Positions 8,257 through 17,541 of a stretch of 64,000 nt of DNA are shown here, piece after piece; position 1 is the first letter of the stretch; each line of letters opens with the position of its first letter. A program made the position numbers and the translations under genes. The stretch is from Dictyobacter aurantiacus (lineage in GTDB: Bacteria; Chloroflexota; Ktedonobacteria; Ktedonobacterales; Ktedonobacteraceae), in contig NZ_BIFQ01000001.1 of NCBI RefSeq assembly GCF_003967515.1, positions 992,001 to 1,056,000 of the forward strand. The letters run 5' to 3'. Below the pieces are notes generated by a model. The model had not been told where the DNA came from. It saw only the letters and a program-made list of their open reading frames with translations, and ran no database searches.

Positions 8257-11097
8257 ATGAACGTGGATATCGCTACGAAGCGTCTGCAGCGCGGCTGGTC
8301 GCAAGCGATGCTTGCGGAAGCGTTAGGAACAACAGTCAGCATGATAGCGGCCTGGGAAGAAGGAACGGATCAGCCCTCTCCTTTTTTTCATCAGGCGCTT
8401 CAAGCCGTCTTTGGCCAGGATAATCGGGACGAGGGGTGGGCACGGGGCGAAAATATGGCTTTTCTGCTCCTGCCCAATACCATGCCGTTGCCGGTCGTGC
8501 GCCGCGAGCAAGAGACGGGTCCGCTACTGATTATTCCAGATCCAGTGCGGCAGACTACCTTTGATCCGTCGCTGCCCAATCCTCCACGGGGTGCTAATAG
8601 CCTGGTTGGGCGTGAGGAACTGCTACAGAAGTTGCAGTGGCAGATCTTACGCCAGCGCAATCAGGTGCTCTATGGGTTGCCGGGCGTGGGCAAGACGGCT
8701 CTGGCCGTGGCCCTGGCGCACCAGCCGGAGATCCAGGCGCATTTCCATGAAGGTATCCTGTGGGCAGGCCTGGGTGTCAATCCACACATCTCTGGCATCT
8801 TGCGGCGGTGGAGCAATATACTGGGCATCTCCCTCCCGCGCGATAAAACCACAATTCGCCAGGAGGAGTGGCGGAAGATTTTCCAGAGCAAGCTGGGGCA
8901 TGCGCGGCTGCTAGTGGTGCTAGATGACGCCTGGCAATCGGACGCGGTCGAGGCGCTCCAGGTTTTTGGTACCGAGTGTACCTATGTGCTAACCACGCGT
9001 TTCGGACGGATGGCTCGATACCTGAATGCCAGCGAAGCCATGCGCATCCCCGAGCTGACTGATGATGCCGCCGTGAAACTGCTCACACGCTTCGTGCCCG
9101 AAGTGTTGCAGCAGGAAGGAGAGACCGCACGTGAACTGGTGCATGCCGTCGGCGGCTTACCGCTGGCCCTTTCGCTGATGAGCAAGTATCTGGGCAGTAG
9201 CGCGGCCATGCGCCAACCCCGGCGTTTGCAGACCGCGCTGTCACACCTGCGCAATGCCGAGCGGCGACTGCGGCTGCATGTGCCTCAGCCGATGCTGGAA
9301 GTCCTCTCCTCCGTTCCCCCCGGAGCCAAGCTGTCCATCGAATCCGTGATCGCCGTAAGCGATTATCATCTTCCCGAAGCCGCGCGCGCCGCCTTGCGCG
9401 CCCTTGCCATCTTGCCAGCGCGGCCCACACTCTTGTCGCGCGCGGCAGCCCTCTTCGTCGCCGATACCAGCGAAGACGTGCTGGCGACACTGTGCGACGC
9501 AGGCCTGCTGGAACAGTGTGGCAGCGATTATTACGCGCTGCATATATTGATCGCCGACTACGCACGCACACTGGGAGCGAACGAGGAGGCGACACTGCGC
9601 TTGATCCGTTATGGAACACATTTCATCGAAGAGCATCATAATGATAGTGCGACCCTGGAACATGAGATCACCATTCTGCTCGCCGCGCTCGACAAAGTCT
9701 GGGAGCAGCGACAGGACGCGCTTCTAATTCACTGCAGTCATCTCCTGGTACCCAGCCTGTTCAGATGGGGTTGGTATACGGCGGCGGAAGAACTTCTGTG
9801 TCGCACCCATAGCGCAGTCGAGCAAAGTGGGCAGACAGCAGATCGGATTCAGGTGCTGGAGAACTTGAGCGCTCTGGCGTACCTGCAGGGGAATTATACC
9901 CAGGCCCGGACCTATGGCGACGAAGGGCTGCTTCTGGCCCGGCAGCAGCAGAACCGGGAAAGGATCGTTGGCCTGCTCACGATCCAGGGCGACATCGCTC
10001 ATGAATTAGGTGATTACACACAGGCCGAACACTTTTATCGGGAAGGACTGATGCTGGCGCGTCAGCATAATAAACAGGAGCAAATGAGCGCGCTGCTTAA
10101 AAGCCTGGGAGTGCTGGCGAAAAATCGCGGCAATTATGTCAGGGCGCGTGAGTACTACCAGCAGGGGCTGGATTTGGCGCGGCAACTCGATCAACGTGAT
10201 CAGATCAGCCGCCTGCTCATCAACCTGGGCGTCATCGCCACCGAGCTAGGAGAGTATCCACAGGCGGAAGAGTACTATCAGCAAGGGCTGGCGCTGGCGC
10301 AGCAACTGGGGCATCGCGAGCATATCTGCGTCCTGCATGCCAACCTGGGCGTGCTGGCCGACGCGCGTGGAGACTATACGCGAGCTGAAAAGTTCTTGCG
10401 TGAGGGGCTGGCGCTGGCGCGAGAGATGGGCCATCGTGAGCGCATCAGCTTGCTCATGCTCAACCTGGGTGTGGTGATCAATCGACGCGGCAATGACGTA
10501 CAGGCGCTGGTCTTTTTGAACGAAGGGCTGGCGCTGGCGCGAGAGATGGGCCATCGTGAGCGCATCAGCCTCTTCCTGCTCAACCTGGGAGATATCTTCA
10601 TGGAGCAGGGGCACCAGGAGCAAGCACTGGCATACTACTCCGAAGGATTGGCGCTGGCGCGGGAGATGGGCCATCAGGAGCGTATCAGCGATCTCTTGCT
10701 GCACCTGGGGACGCTGGCTCGGGAGCAGGATCAACTGCCTCAGGCCGAAAAGTATCTTCAGGAGGGTTTGACCCTGGCACGCCAACTCCAGTATCCGCAG
10801 TTAATCTGTCGCTTACTGGCGGCCTGGGGCGAACTGTACTTACAGCAGGGGAACTTCACGCGTGCACAGGACTTCTTTCAAGAGATGCTGGCATACGTAC
10901 CCAGCGGCAATCACATCCTCACGGCGCACGCCCAGTATGGCCTGGCCTGTATCGCGGTCAACCAGGGTGAGCTAGAAAAAGCCCGAACCCTGGCTGAACA
11001 GAGCTATCGAACCTATGAGGCTCTGGGACATCGCAAAAAGAGCCTGGTCGGAGAGCTCTTGCTTCGCCTGCTCTATCCTCCAGCTAGCTCGATGTGA
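8257..11097 (+). CDS. HTH-NB-ARC-TPR STAND protein
   Basis: A XRE-type helix-turn-helix covers residues 1-55 (GWSQAMLAEALGTTVSMIAAWE). The NB-ARC ATPase follows with Walker A GLPGVGKT near 139 and Walker B LLVVLDDAW near 218. The GGLPLALSLM motif is also present. A winged-helix region leads into about ten TPR-like units from about 530 to 930, with near-repeated EGLALAREMGHRERIS segments. STAND proteins of this build are ATP-dependent switches in which the repeats sense a ligand or partner. The HTH suggests a DNA-linked output, or may only serve assembly. A truncated relative follows 39 bases downstream. Confidence 0.9.
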   Translation: MNVDIATKRLQRGWSQAMLAEALGTTVSMIAAWEEGTDQPSPFFHQALQAVFGQDNRDEGWARGENMAFLLLPNTMPLPVVRREQETGPLLIIPDPVRQTTFDPSLPNPPRGANSLVGREELLQKLQWQILRQRNQVLYGLPGVGKTALAVALAHQPEIQAHFHEGILWAGLGVNPHISGILRRWSNILGISLPRDKTTIRQEEWRKIFQSKLGHARLLVVLDDAWQSDAVEALQVFGTECTYVLTTRFGRMARYLNASEAMRIPELTDDAAVKLLTRFVPEVLQQEGETARELVHAVGGLPLALSLMSKYLGSSAAMRQPRRLQTALSHLRNAERRLRLHVPQPMLEVLSSVPPGAKLSIESVIAVSDYHLPEAARAALRALAILPARPTLLSRAAALFVADTSEDVLATLCDAGLLEQCGSDYYALHILIADYARTLGANEEATLRLIRYGTHFIEEHHNDSATLEHEITILLAALDKVWEQRQDALLIHCSHLLVPSLFRWGWYTAAEELLCRTHSAVEQSGQTADRIQVLENLSALAYLQGNYTQARTYGDEGLLLARQQQNRERIVGLLTIQGDIAHELGDYTQAEHFYREGLMLARQHNKQEQMSALLKSLGVLAKNRGNYVRAREYYQQGLDLARQLDQRDQISRLLINLGVIATELGEYPQAEEYYQQGLALAQQLGHREHICVLHANLGVLADARGDYTRAEKFLREGLALAREMGHRERISLLMLNLGVVINRRGNDVQALVFLNEGLALAREMGHRERISLFLLNLGDIFMEQGHQEQALAYYSEGLALAREMGHQERISDLLLHLGTLAREQDQLPQAEKYLQEGLTLARQLQYPQLICRLLAAWGELYLQQGNFTRAQDFFQEMLAYVPSGNHILTAHAQYGLACIAVNQGELEKARTLAEQSYRTYEALGHRKKSLVGELLLRLLYPPASSM

Positions 11098-11136
11098 ATT
11101 TTATGAAGAACACGACATATTTCATGAGAAGAGTAG

Positions 11137-12633
11137 ATGAATAGTAATTCGCTAAAAGCAGAAAGAGAGTTGCGCGGGTGGTCTCTGGCAAGGATTGCGG
11201 ACGCATTAGGGATCACCACCAGGACCGTCATTCGCTGGGAGAAAGGGCAGGCGATGCCCTATCCCTACTATCGCGAGCAGTTGTGCGCCCTGTTTGGCAA
11301 AAGTGCTTATGAACTTGGTCTGGAGCCGGGTGGTGAGGAAGGAGAGAAAACTGTACGCGTGGCAAAGCACCTGGGCGATCAATCATTCTCACAATCTCCC
11401 AGACCGGCCTCCTATCTGATCGATAGCATGATCCCTGAAGCACTAGGTCGAGGAGGGAACTTGTTGGGGCGGAGCGAATTGCTGGAGCAGATAAAAGAGA
11501 GTTTGCGAGAGGGAGAGCTGCTGGCTTTGTATGGTCTGCCGGGCGTGGGCAAGACGGCCCTGGCCGCGGCGCTGGCGATCGATAAGCAGATTCAGGAGCG
11601 TTTCCCGGATGGTATTTTATGGGCAGGACTGGGAACGCAGCCGAATATCGTGGGCCAGTTGGCTCGCTGGGGCTCGTTGCTGTGTATCCCGCAGCATGAG
11701 GTTAAGGATAGTGGCAGCCGGGAAGCCTGGGCGCGCACGCTACAGGCTCGTATTGGCTCACGTGCGATGCTGCTCATCATCGACGATGCCTGGACTGCTG
11801 AGGACGCACTGGCCCTCCAGATTGGAGGGGCACACTGCGCCCATCTGTTGCTGACGCGCCTGCCACAGGTCGCGCTGGCCTTTGTCCAGGAAAACATGCT
11901 GGTCGTTCCCGAAATCTCTGAAGATGAAGGCCTGGAACTCTTTGCCCGCTATGTGCCCCGTCTCGTCGCTCGCGATGAGGAATGCGCCCGCACCCTTGTG
12001 CGAGCGGTTGGAAGTTTGCCGCTGGCATTGACATTAATGGGCAAATATCTGGCGCTTCAGGACCTCACCGGGCAGCCGCGACGAGTGCGGGCCGCGCTCA
12101 CACGCCTGCACGAGGCCCAGAATCGCTTACATCTGAGCATGCCCATTACTGTTCAAGAGCGCCCGCCGCACCTGCCCCCTGGCATCCCAATCTCACTGCA
12201 CGCCACCATTGCCGTGAGCAACCAGTGTTTGAGCACGCAAGCGCAGGCGATGCTGCGCCGTCTGGCCCTGTTCGCGCCCAAGCCCAATAGCTTTAGCGAA
12301 GAAGCGGCACTCGTCGTTGGCGGCGAACCGGCGGAGATACTGGATGAATTATGGGATGCCGGCCTGCTGGAATCGTGCAACGAGGAGCGCTACACGCTGC
12401 ATCAGACGATCGTTGATTATGCGCGGACCGATCAGCCGCAGGATATTGCCGCCCTTCGCCGACTTGTCCAGCATATGTTCAGCTTCCTCGAAGATCACGT
12501 TCATGATCGCGAACTCCTGGAAATCGAGACAATAAACATCCTCACCGCGCTTGAAAGCGCTGCCCACCTCCAGGTACAGCCCGAAGTCATGCTGACGGAA
12601 AGCGCCTGCTCCTGGCTACAAACGCTACGGTGA
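11137..12633 (+). CDS. HTH-NB-ARC protein lacking the TPR sensor
   Basis: This 498-aa protein is a paralogue of the upstream gene. It has an XRE HTH (residues 1-58), Walker A GLPGVGKT near 134, Walker B MLLIIDDAW near 212 and the GSLPLALTLMGKYL motif. It ends just after the winged-helix region, where its neighbour begins the TPR array. It could be a naturally short form, an adaptor for the longer neighbour, or a gene cut by a nonsense change. The 425 bases downstream show no recognisable TPR coding, so a simple in-frame stop is not supported. Confidence 0.88.
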   Translation: MNSNSLKAERELRGWSLARIADALGITTRTVIRWEKGQAMPYPYYREQLCALFGKSAYELGLEPGGEEGEKTVRVAKHLGDQSFSQSPRPASYLIDSMIPEALGRGGNLLGRSELLEQIKESLREGELLALYGLPGVGKTALAAALAIDKQIQERFPDGILWAGLGTQPNIVGQLARWGSLLCIPQHEVKDSGSREAWARTLQARIGSRAMLLIIDDAWTAEDALALQIGGAHCAHLLLTRLPQVALAFVQENMLVVPEISEDEGLELFARYVPRLVARDEECARTLVRAVGSLPLALTLMGKYLALQDLTGQPRRVRAALTRLHEAQNRLHLSMPITVQERPPHLPPGIPISLHATIAVSNQCLSTQAQAMLRRLALFAPKPNSFSEEAALVVGGEPAEILDELWDAGLLESCNEERYTLHQTIVDYARTDQPQDIAALRRLVQHMFSFLEDHVHDRELLEIETINILTALESAAHLQVQPEVMLTESACSWLQTLR

Positions 12634-13058
12634 ACTTGTCACCTACCTGATAGTTTTTGAACTTGTACCACCTCACACTCATAGAGTATCCTTATTTCAA
12701 GAAGCAGAGCTTCTACTAAGTATCTGCTCTGGATCCATGACCACGTAGTCCAACAGACAAAATACCACTGGTTGCCCATTTTCAAAGAAAAGGATGGTTT
12801 TACATGTGGCGTTCATTAACATATGATAGTGACCTGTTTGTACTGTTCTTGCAGCACGATCGCATCCAGCAAAGCATGGAAGGCTCAACTGGAACTGGTG
12901 ATGGCTAGCCTTCCCAGAAAGGCACCCTGAGTGACTGGGGCTATCCCTTCAGGGTAGCACATACGGACGTACATGTTGCATCGATATCAGGTCAACATGA
13001 TGACAAACTATAGGACGTAATGGCCAGCAGGTGGCATTAACGAGAGGAGAGACGTAAC
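12634..13058. other. Intergenic region, no supported gene
   Basis: A 63-codon minus-strand reading frame (12697-12888) has no clear SD or recognisable motif and was not called. The sequence ends in GAGAGGAGAG at about 13040-13050, a strong ribosome-binding site for the winged-helix gene. Confidence 0.5.
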
Positions 13059-13397
13059 ATGCAGCTTTTAGAAGAGAGAGCAGTAGAAGAGAAAAAGAAC
13101 ACGCTCACTGCGATAAAAGATATTCGCTGGTATAATGAGCAGCATTCTATTATTATTCAAGGTAGAATCGTCAAATTGACCATGAAAGAATATCAGTTGC
13201 TTTTCCCATTAAGGCAGGGAAAGCCAATTACCTACGCGCAACTGGCGATGTCCGTGTACGGTTGCTCGCTTGATGGAAAGGTGCGTTTGATGATGGACAA
13301 ACACATTGACCGGATACGTGGTAAACTGCGTGGGAGGGGACTCTATATCTACTGCGTGCTGAACTATGGCTATGTCCTGCTCCCAGAGATATGGTGA
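13059..13397 (+). CDS. Small winged-helix protein (OmpR/PhoB DNA-binding domain type)
   Basis: The 112-aa protein is almost entirely one transcriptional-regulator C-terminal domain. It shows the beta strands IRWYNEQHSIIIQGR, the recognition region LTMKEYQLLFPLR and the terminal hairpin ending GYVLL that are typical of OmpR/PhoB effectors. There is no receiver domain, so it is not a standard response regulator. It stands between NB-ARC genes and a pseudokinase gene on the same strand. A regulator of the local cassette is a plausible but untested role. Confidence 0.8.
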   Translation: MQLLEERAVEEKKNTLTAIKDIRWYNEQHSIIIQGRIVKLTMKEYQLLFPLRQGKPITYAQLAMSVYGCSLDGKVRLMMDKHIDRIRGKLRGRGLYIYCVLNYGYVLLPEIW

Positions 13398-13516
13398 CGT
13401 AGTGAGTTCCTGGTAGTTGCGAATACGGTGTGGCGGAAAACTATACTTCTTTCCCCCTATGCAAAGGGTAGGCTGCGCGTTCATAGTGTTGGTAAAGAGA
13501 AAGGAGCGTGATGCAC

Positions 13517-14590
13517 ATGGAGATATACAATGATCCCTACCTGGGGCAGATGATTCGAGGATATCGTCTGGAGGAACGGCTGGGGCAAAGCAACGTTACG
13601 AGGCTGTATCGCGCGCAAACACGTGATCCCTGGCAGACCCCCAGGCTCAGTTTTATGCTGCTCCCTCTGTCGCATACGCTAAGCGAACCTGCGCGGGAGC
13701 GCTTTCTCACGCGTTTTTTCAATGAAGCCAAGCGATGCGTCAAATTGCGCCATTCTGCTCTGTTCCCCCTTTTCGGATACGGCTTGCAAAAAGATTATTG
13801 CTATCTCATACTGCCTGACATCGTGGGAGGAACGCTGGCGTTCCATTTAAAACGACAAATACGCTGGAATCCGTCTGATATCCCTCATATTCTTACGCCT
13901 GTCGCACATGCGCTGGATTACATGCATGGACAAGGTCTGGTCTATGAATATCTCAACCCCAGCAATATTTTCTTGTCTGATAGGCAGCCGCCGTGCGTTC
14001 TTGGTGTGCGTCTGGAACATATCTTGTGCCAGGCTGGGCTAGGCGACGAACATGAGCGCGAGGATGCTCCTTTACGGAACATCGCTGGCACCCCGCTGGG
14101 CCTGGCTGAGTATCTCGCACCTGAAGTCATCAAAGGTGGGCCGATCGATGCCCGTGCCGATGTCTATACACTTGGCATTTTGCTCTTTGAACTGCTTAGC
14201 GGACGTCCTCCCTATCGCGGGAGTAGTCATACGGAAACCGCATACCTGCATTTGCAGGGGCCACTGCCGTCGCTCCACTCGATCGTGCCTGATATTCCCC
14301 CAGGGCTCGAAATCGTGGTTGATCGCGCGCTTCATTATAATCCCCAATGCCGTTTCTCCACGCCAGGCGAGTTAATACAGGCATATGAACGGGCACTGAA
14401 TAAATATCAGCAGACGGAGCAGGCAGTTCGCCATGAACAAAGCGGCAAGCTGACGCCTTTGATGCCCTTTCCACCTATACCACTGGAGAGGAAGCAAGCG
14501 ATCGAAACAATGGTGCAGGAGATTCATCAGAGGATCGAAAAAATTCTTGCTTCTCAGTTGGAGAAAAAAGCGTATGAGATAGATTGCTGA
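13517..14590 (+). CDS. Ser/Thr pseudokinase
   Basis: The kinase fold is complete in length (about residues 10-290) with recognisable lobes: RLEERLGQSNVTRLYRA at the P-loop, YLAPEV at the APE site and a DVYTLGILLFELLSGRPPY lobe. Every catalytic element is lost. The VAIK Lys position reads SFMLLP, the HRD loop reads YEYLNPSN, and DFG is replaced by GVRLEH. It is therefore predicted to be inactive. A short helical tail follows. Starts at GTG 13508, ATG 13511 and ATG 13517 share one frame; AAAGGAG at 13500-13506 is best spaced for 13517. It lies 18 bases from the next gene. Confidence 0.85.
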   Translation: MEIYNDPYLGQMIRGYRLEERLGQSNVTRLYRAQTRDPWQTPRLSFMLLPLSHTLSEPARERFLTRFFNEAKRCVKLRHSALFPLFGYGLQKDYCYLILPDIVGGTLAFHLKRQIRWNPSDIPHILTPVAHALDYMHGQGLVYEYLNPSNIFLSDRQPPCVLGVRLEHILCQAGLGDEHEREDAPLRNIAGTPLGLAEYLAPEVIKGGPIDARADVYTLGILLFELLSGRPPYRGSSHTETAYLHLQGPLPSLHSIVPDIPPGLEIVVDRALHYNPQCRFSTPGELIQAYERALNKYQQTEQAVRHEQSGKLTPLMPFPPIPLERKQAIETMVQEIHQRIEKILASQLEKKAYEIDC

Positions 14591-14608
14591 TAGGAGGAAG
14601 CGCATAGT

Positions 14609-15580
14609 ATGGATACATCCACAGATGATAGACAGAGTCAGGTCGGGGCTGACACTCTGAATGTCAGCAGTTCTCTGTCCAGGACTGACGCTCTGGATGT
14701 CAGCGACATCAAAGGACCGAGGAGGACAGACGCAGTCGCGTTATATACGCAGTTCTACACCTTTATCAAAGAGCTGACGCAGGTTCTGGAAGGAGATTTG
14801 CGTGTCAAACTGACGATTCCTGAGGGGAATATGGGTGTGCTGGCAGAAGTCTGTAATGCCTTAATTGAGAAACTGGTCCAGTTCTCGCGTTGGACCTTGT
14901 ATAGTGCGGAACAAACGATCTCAACTTCGCATGTGCTCCTGGATCATGCCGTCACGCATGCGCAGGTCGCCGAACACCAGATTCTTCAGATCGCCAACGT
15001 CATTAGCTCTCTGGAGGGTACTGTCACTTCGGCCCAGCGTCTGAGCAGCGCGCTTTATCTCAGCGCAGCGAACGGACGCGAGCAAGAGACGCGACTCATA
15101 CGAAAGAAGTTGATTATTGAAGAAGATATATCACAGGTTTCAAAAGAATCAGAATCAAATTTAGCAGAAAAATTATTAAATAAAGAAGATATAGAACAAA
15201 CAGAATTTGAAATAGATGAAATAGATAAAAAAAGCGTGCAACTCTCCTCCGAAAAGAGCCAGGAGGAGAGCACGATTGATGGCGAGACCATTACCGTGTC
15301 CCGGTTGCTGATCCAATTGGTGGCAAACACACAGAAACAATTCTATACGTTGGAGGAAACATCGCGTGCCCTCTCGGAGAATGCTGGCGCCACCGAGGTC
15401 AGCATCGGCGACCTCTACACCGCCGTCCAGTCTCTGCATACCTCCACTATCCAGATATTGCAAATGACCGAGCATATCGGCGAACTGCTCAGGATCGCCG
15501 AAGATTGGAAACGTTCGATCGAGGGATTACGTCTGCCTGAAGAAGAGCAGAAAGAAGCCGAGACAGGATGGCTGTTGTGA
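14609..15580 (+). CDS. Coiled-coil protein with an AT-rich Lys/Glu/Ile insert
   Basis: The 323-aa hydrophilic protein has long helical stretches and TM-free composition, resembling the cytoplasmic coiled coils of signalling adaptors, but no MCP hairpin motif is visible. Residues about 165-210 are encoded by a strikingly AT-rich block (15103-15240) inside an otherwise GC-rich gene and are rich in Lys, Glu, Asp and Ile. The gene lies between a pseudokinase and an active kinase, which suggests a partner or substrate. Function unknown. Confidence 0.65.
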   Translation: MDTSTDDRQSQVGADTLNVSSSLSRTDALDVSDIKGPRRTDAVALYTQFYTFIKELTQVLEGDLRVKLTIPEGNMGVLAEVCNALIEKLVQFSRWTLYSAEQTISTSHVLLDHAVTHAQVAEHQILQIANVISSLEGTVTSAQRLSSALYLSAANGREQETRLIRKKLIIEEDISQVSKESESNLAEKLLNKEDIEQTEFEIDEIDKKSVQLSSEKSQEESTIDGETITVSRLLIQLVANTQKQFYTLEETSRALSENAGATEVSIGDLYTAVQSLHTSTIQILQMTEHIGELLRIAEDWKRSIEGLRLPEEEQKEAETGWLL

Positions 15581-15640
15581 GAGGGGTAGGGGTATACAGA
15601 GAAAATGAGAGATACGGGGCGTGCTAGAAGGATAGAATAA

Positions 15641-17368
15641 ATGTTGATCTGTCGTATTTGCGACAAAGAAAATGAGGAGGATTCGCGTTTTTGCCGCTGG
15701 TGTGGCGCGCCTCTTCAGACCAGTGCAAGCACTGGCCTGCTGCCACCTCAGTCGCTGCTTCAGCATGGGCGCTATCAAATCATCAAGCGTCTGGGGCAAG
15801 GAGGTATGGGAGCCGTCTATCAGGCGTGTGATCTCCAGCAGCAGCGCGTCGTCGCGGTGAAAGAGATGAGCCAGAACGGGCTCAGCGACGAAGAACTGCG
15901 TGAGGCCATTGCCGCCTTTACGCGCGAGGCTGAGTTGCTGGCCCGTCTCGATCATCACAGCCTGCCGCGCATCTATGAACAATTTGAGGATCAGGACCGG
16001 CGCTACCTGGTGATGGAATTTATTGAGGGTGTTACGCTGGAGCAGTATCTGGGAGAACGGCAGCAAAAGCAGAAAAGCCTGGAAACTGCCCTGGTGCTGG
16101 ATATCGGCATGCAACTCTGTGTCGTGCTGGACTACCTGCATACGCGGCAGCCGCCGATCATCTTTCGCGATCTCAAGCCAGCCAATATCATGTTAACCCC
16201 ACAAGGGCAGGTTTACCTGATCGATTTTGGCATCGCGCGCCTCTTCAGAGCGAACCAGACGAAAGACACCGTGGCACTAGGATCACCGGGCTACGCGTCC
16301 CCGGAGCAGTATCGCCAGGCTACCTCGCCGAGCTCCGACCTCTACAGTCTGGGCGTTGTATTGCATCAACTGTTGACCGGTGACGATCCTATACAGAATC
16401 CCTTTCACTTCAAGCCGTTCTCTCTCAATATGCCGAAGCTGGAAAAACTGGTCATGCAGATGGTCGAAGCCGAGGAAACTAAACGCCCTGCCGGCATGAA
16501 ACATGTGCTGCGGGCGCTGGATGCTATAAAGCGCGGAGGGACAGGCAAGGATGGGCGCCGTGTGCAACCAGGCCGAAGAGACCAATGGGTACCTGGAGAA
16601 CGTACTGGCAGTGCTGGTTTCAAGCTATTCCGCGTCTCGCTCTTGATTTCGGCGGCAACGCGAGATCGGCTGATCGGGGACGCGCTGCGGGACTATCTGG
16701 CGATGCTGCTCAATGCCATTCCAGGTGTCTCTATTCAGCGCAATGGAAGCCATGCTGACCTCACCATCCTGCTGCTCAGCGACGGTTTTCTGGGTTCATC
16801 CACCTGCCTGGCAAACGCCGAAGACGCGCTGGCGCGGGCCGCCACGGGTGATGGCAAAGTCCTGGCATATCTTGTATGCCCTTGTGCCTGGCAAACAAGT
16901 AAACTTGGATCGATCGCACTGGCCCTGCCCGAAACAATTGCACACCCAAGCCTCTACGCGCAGGAGCAACGCATCGTCGCGGTAGCCAGGAGCATTCGTC
17001 TTCAGCTTGTCGCCCAGATGTTGCAGGGGACGCAGGCCGGGCCGATGAATCTGCTGCTCTGGTTGCTGTGGCAGTTCTATAGTAACGGGGGAAATGTCTG
17101 CCCCTATTTTGTGGTCGGAGGTTATGCGATTAAATATATGCGAGCCTCGCAATTTACCGGCATCCTTTTCTCTGTTTCTGATCTTCAGAGCGGACAGGAA
17201 ATCATGAGTTATACATTGGATGTGCATAACAGTACGCGCCTCAGCGACCTGCTGGCGCTCGTTGCTCCACAATGCGCATCGCCCGTCGAGGTCCTGGGTA
17301 TCGCGATGAGTGCGCTGCCGCAGTTGACCGAAATACAAGAGATTACCTTGCTCCCATCACCCTGGTAG
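15641..17368 (+). CDS. Zinc-ribbon Ser/Thr kinase with a TIR-like C-terminal domain
   Basis: A zinc ribbon (CRIC and CRWC) at residues 4-23 precedes a complete kinase domain (about 45-290). All catalytic elements are present: GQGGMG, VAVKEM, FREAE-type helix C, FRDLKPANIML, DFGIAR and SPEQY. Residues about 330-465 look like a TIR-type fold. KLFRVSLLISAATRDRLIG would be strand A, ADLTILLLSDGFLGSSTC would be the strand ending at the SxxxxxS box, and PCAWQTSKLGSIALALPE would be the late strand. The NADase Glu was not identified. A further 110 residues follow. It is the only apparently active kinase of the three in this cassette. Confidence 0.85.
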   Translation: MLICRICDKENEEDSRFCRWCGAPLQTSASTGLLPPQSLLQHGRYQIIKRLGQGGMGAVYQACDLQQQRVVAVKEMSQNGLSDEELREAIAAFTREAELLARLDHHSLPRIYEQFEDQDRRYLVMEFIEGVTLEQYLGERQQKQKSLETALVLDIGMQLCVVLDYLHTRQPPIIFRDLKPANIMLTPQGQVYLIDFGIARLFRANQTKDTVALGSPGYASPEQYRQATSPSSDLYSLGVVLHQLLTGDDPIQNPFHFKPFSLNMPKLEKLVMQMVEAEETKRPAGMKHVLRALDAIKRGGTGKDGRRVQPGRRDQWVPGERTGSAGFKLFRVSLLISAATRDRLIGDALRDYLAMLLNAIPGVSIQRNGSHADLTILLLSDGFLGSSTCLANAEDALARAATGDGKVLAYLVCPCAWQTSKLGSIALALPETIAHPSLYAQEQRIVAVARSIRLQLVAQMLQGTQAGPMNLLLWLLWQFYSNGGNVCPYFVVGGYAIKYMRASQFTGILFSVSDLQSGQEIMSYTLDVHNSTRLSDLLALVAPQCASPVEVLGIAMSALPQLTEIQEITLLPSPW

Positions 17369-17406
17369 TTCTTGCGCTCACTCGCGTCCGCTGAGCGGCC
17401 AGGCAG

Positions 17407-17466
17407 TTATTGTATGTTGGAGCATCGGGTGCGCGGATGCGCACCCGATGCTCCAACATACAATAA
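17407..17466. terminator. Perfect 28-bp hairpin between convergent genes
   Basis: The arms at 17407-17434 and 17439-17466 are exact reverse complements around a 4-base loop. It lies between the stop codons of the kinase (+) and the coupling-protein-like gene (-), where a bidirectional terminator is expected. There is no extra T run beyond the stem. Confidence 0.65.
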
Positions 17467-17541
17467 GCCTTTGAAAGACTTGCCCACGAAGGTGCTCTGG
17501 AAACTTCTCAATGGCCTTTGATACATGTATATTCTTTAACA

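Noticed and set aside
12697..12888. Small minus-strand protein
   Set aside because: No start signal, no motif and no neighbour support.
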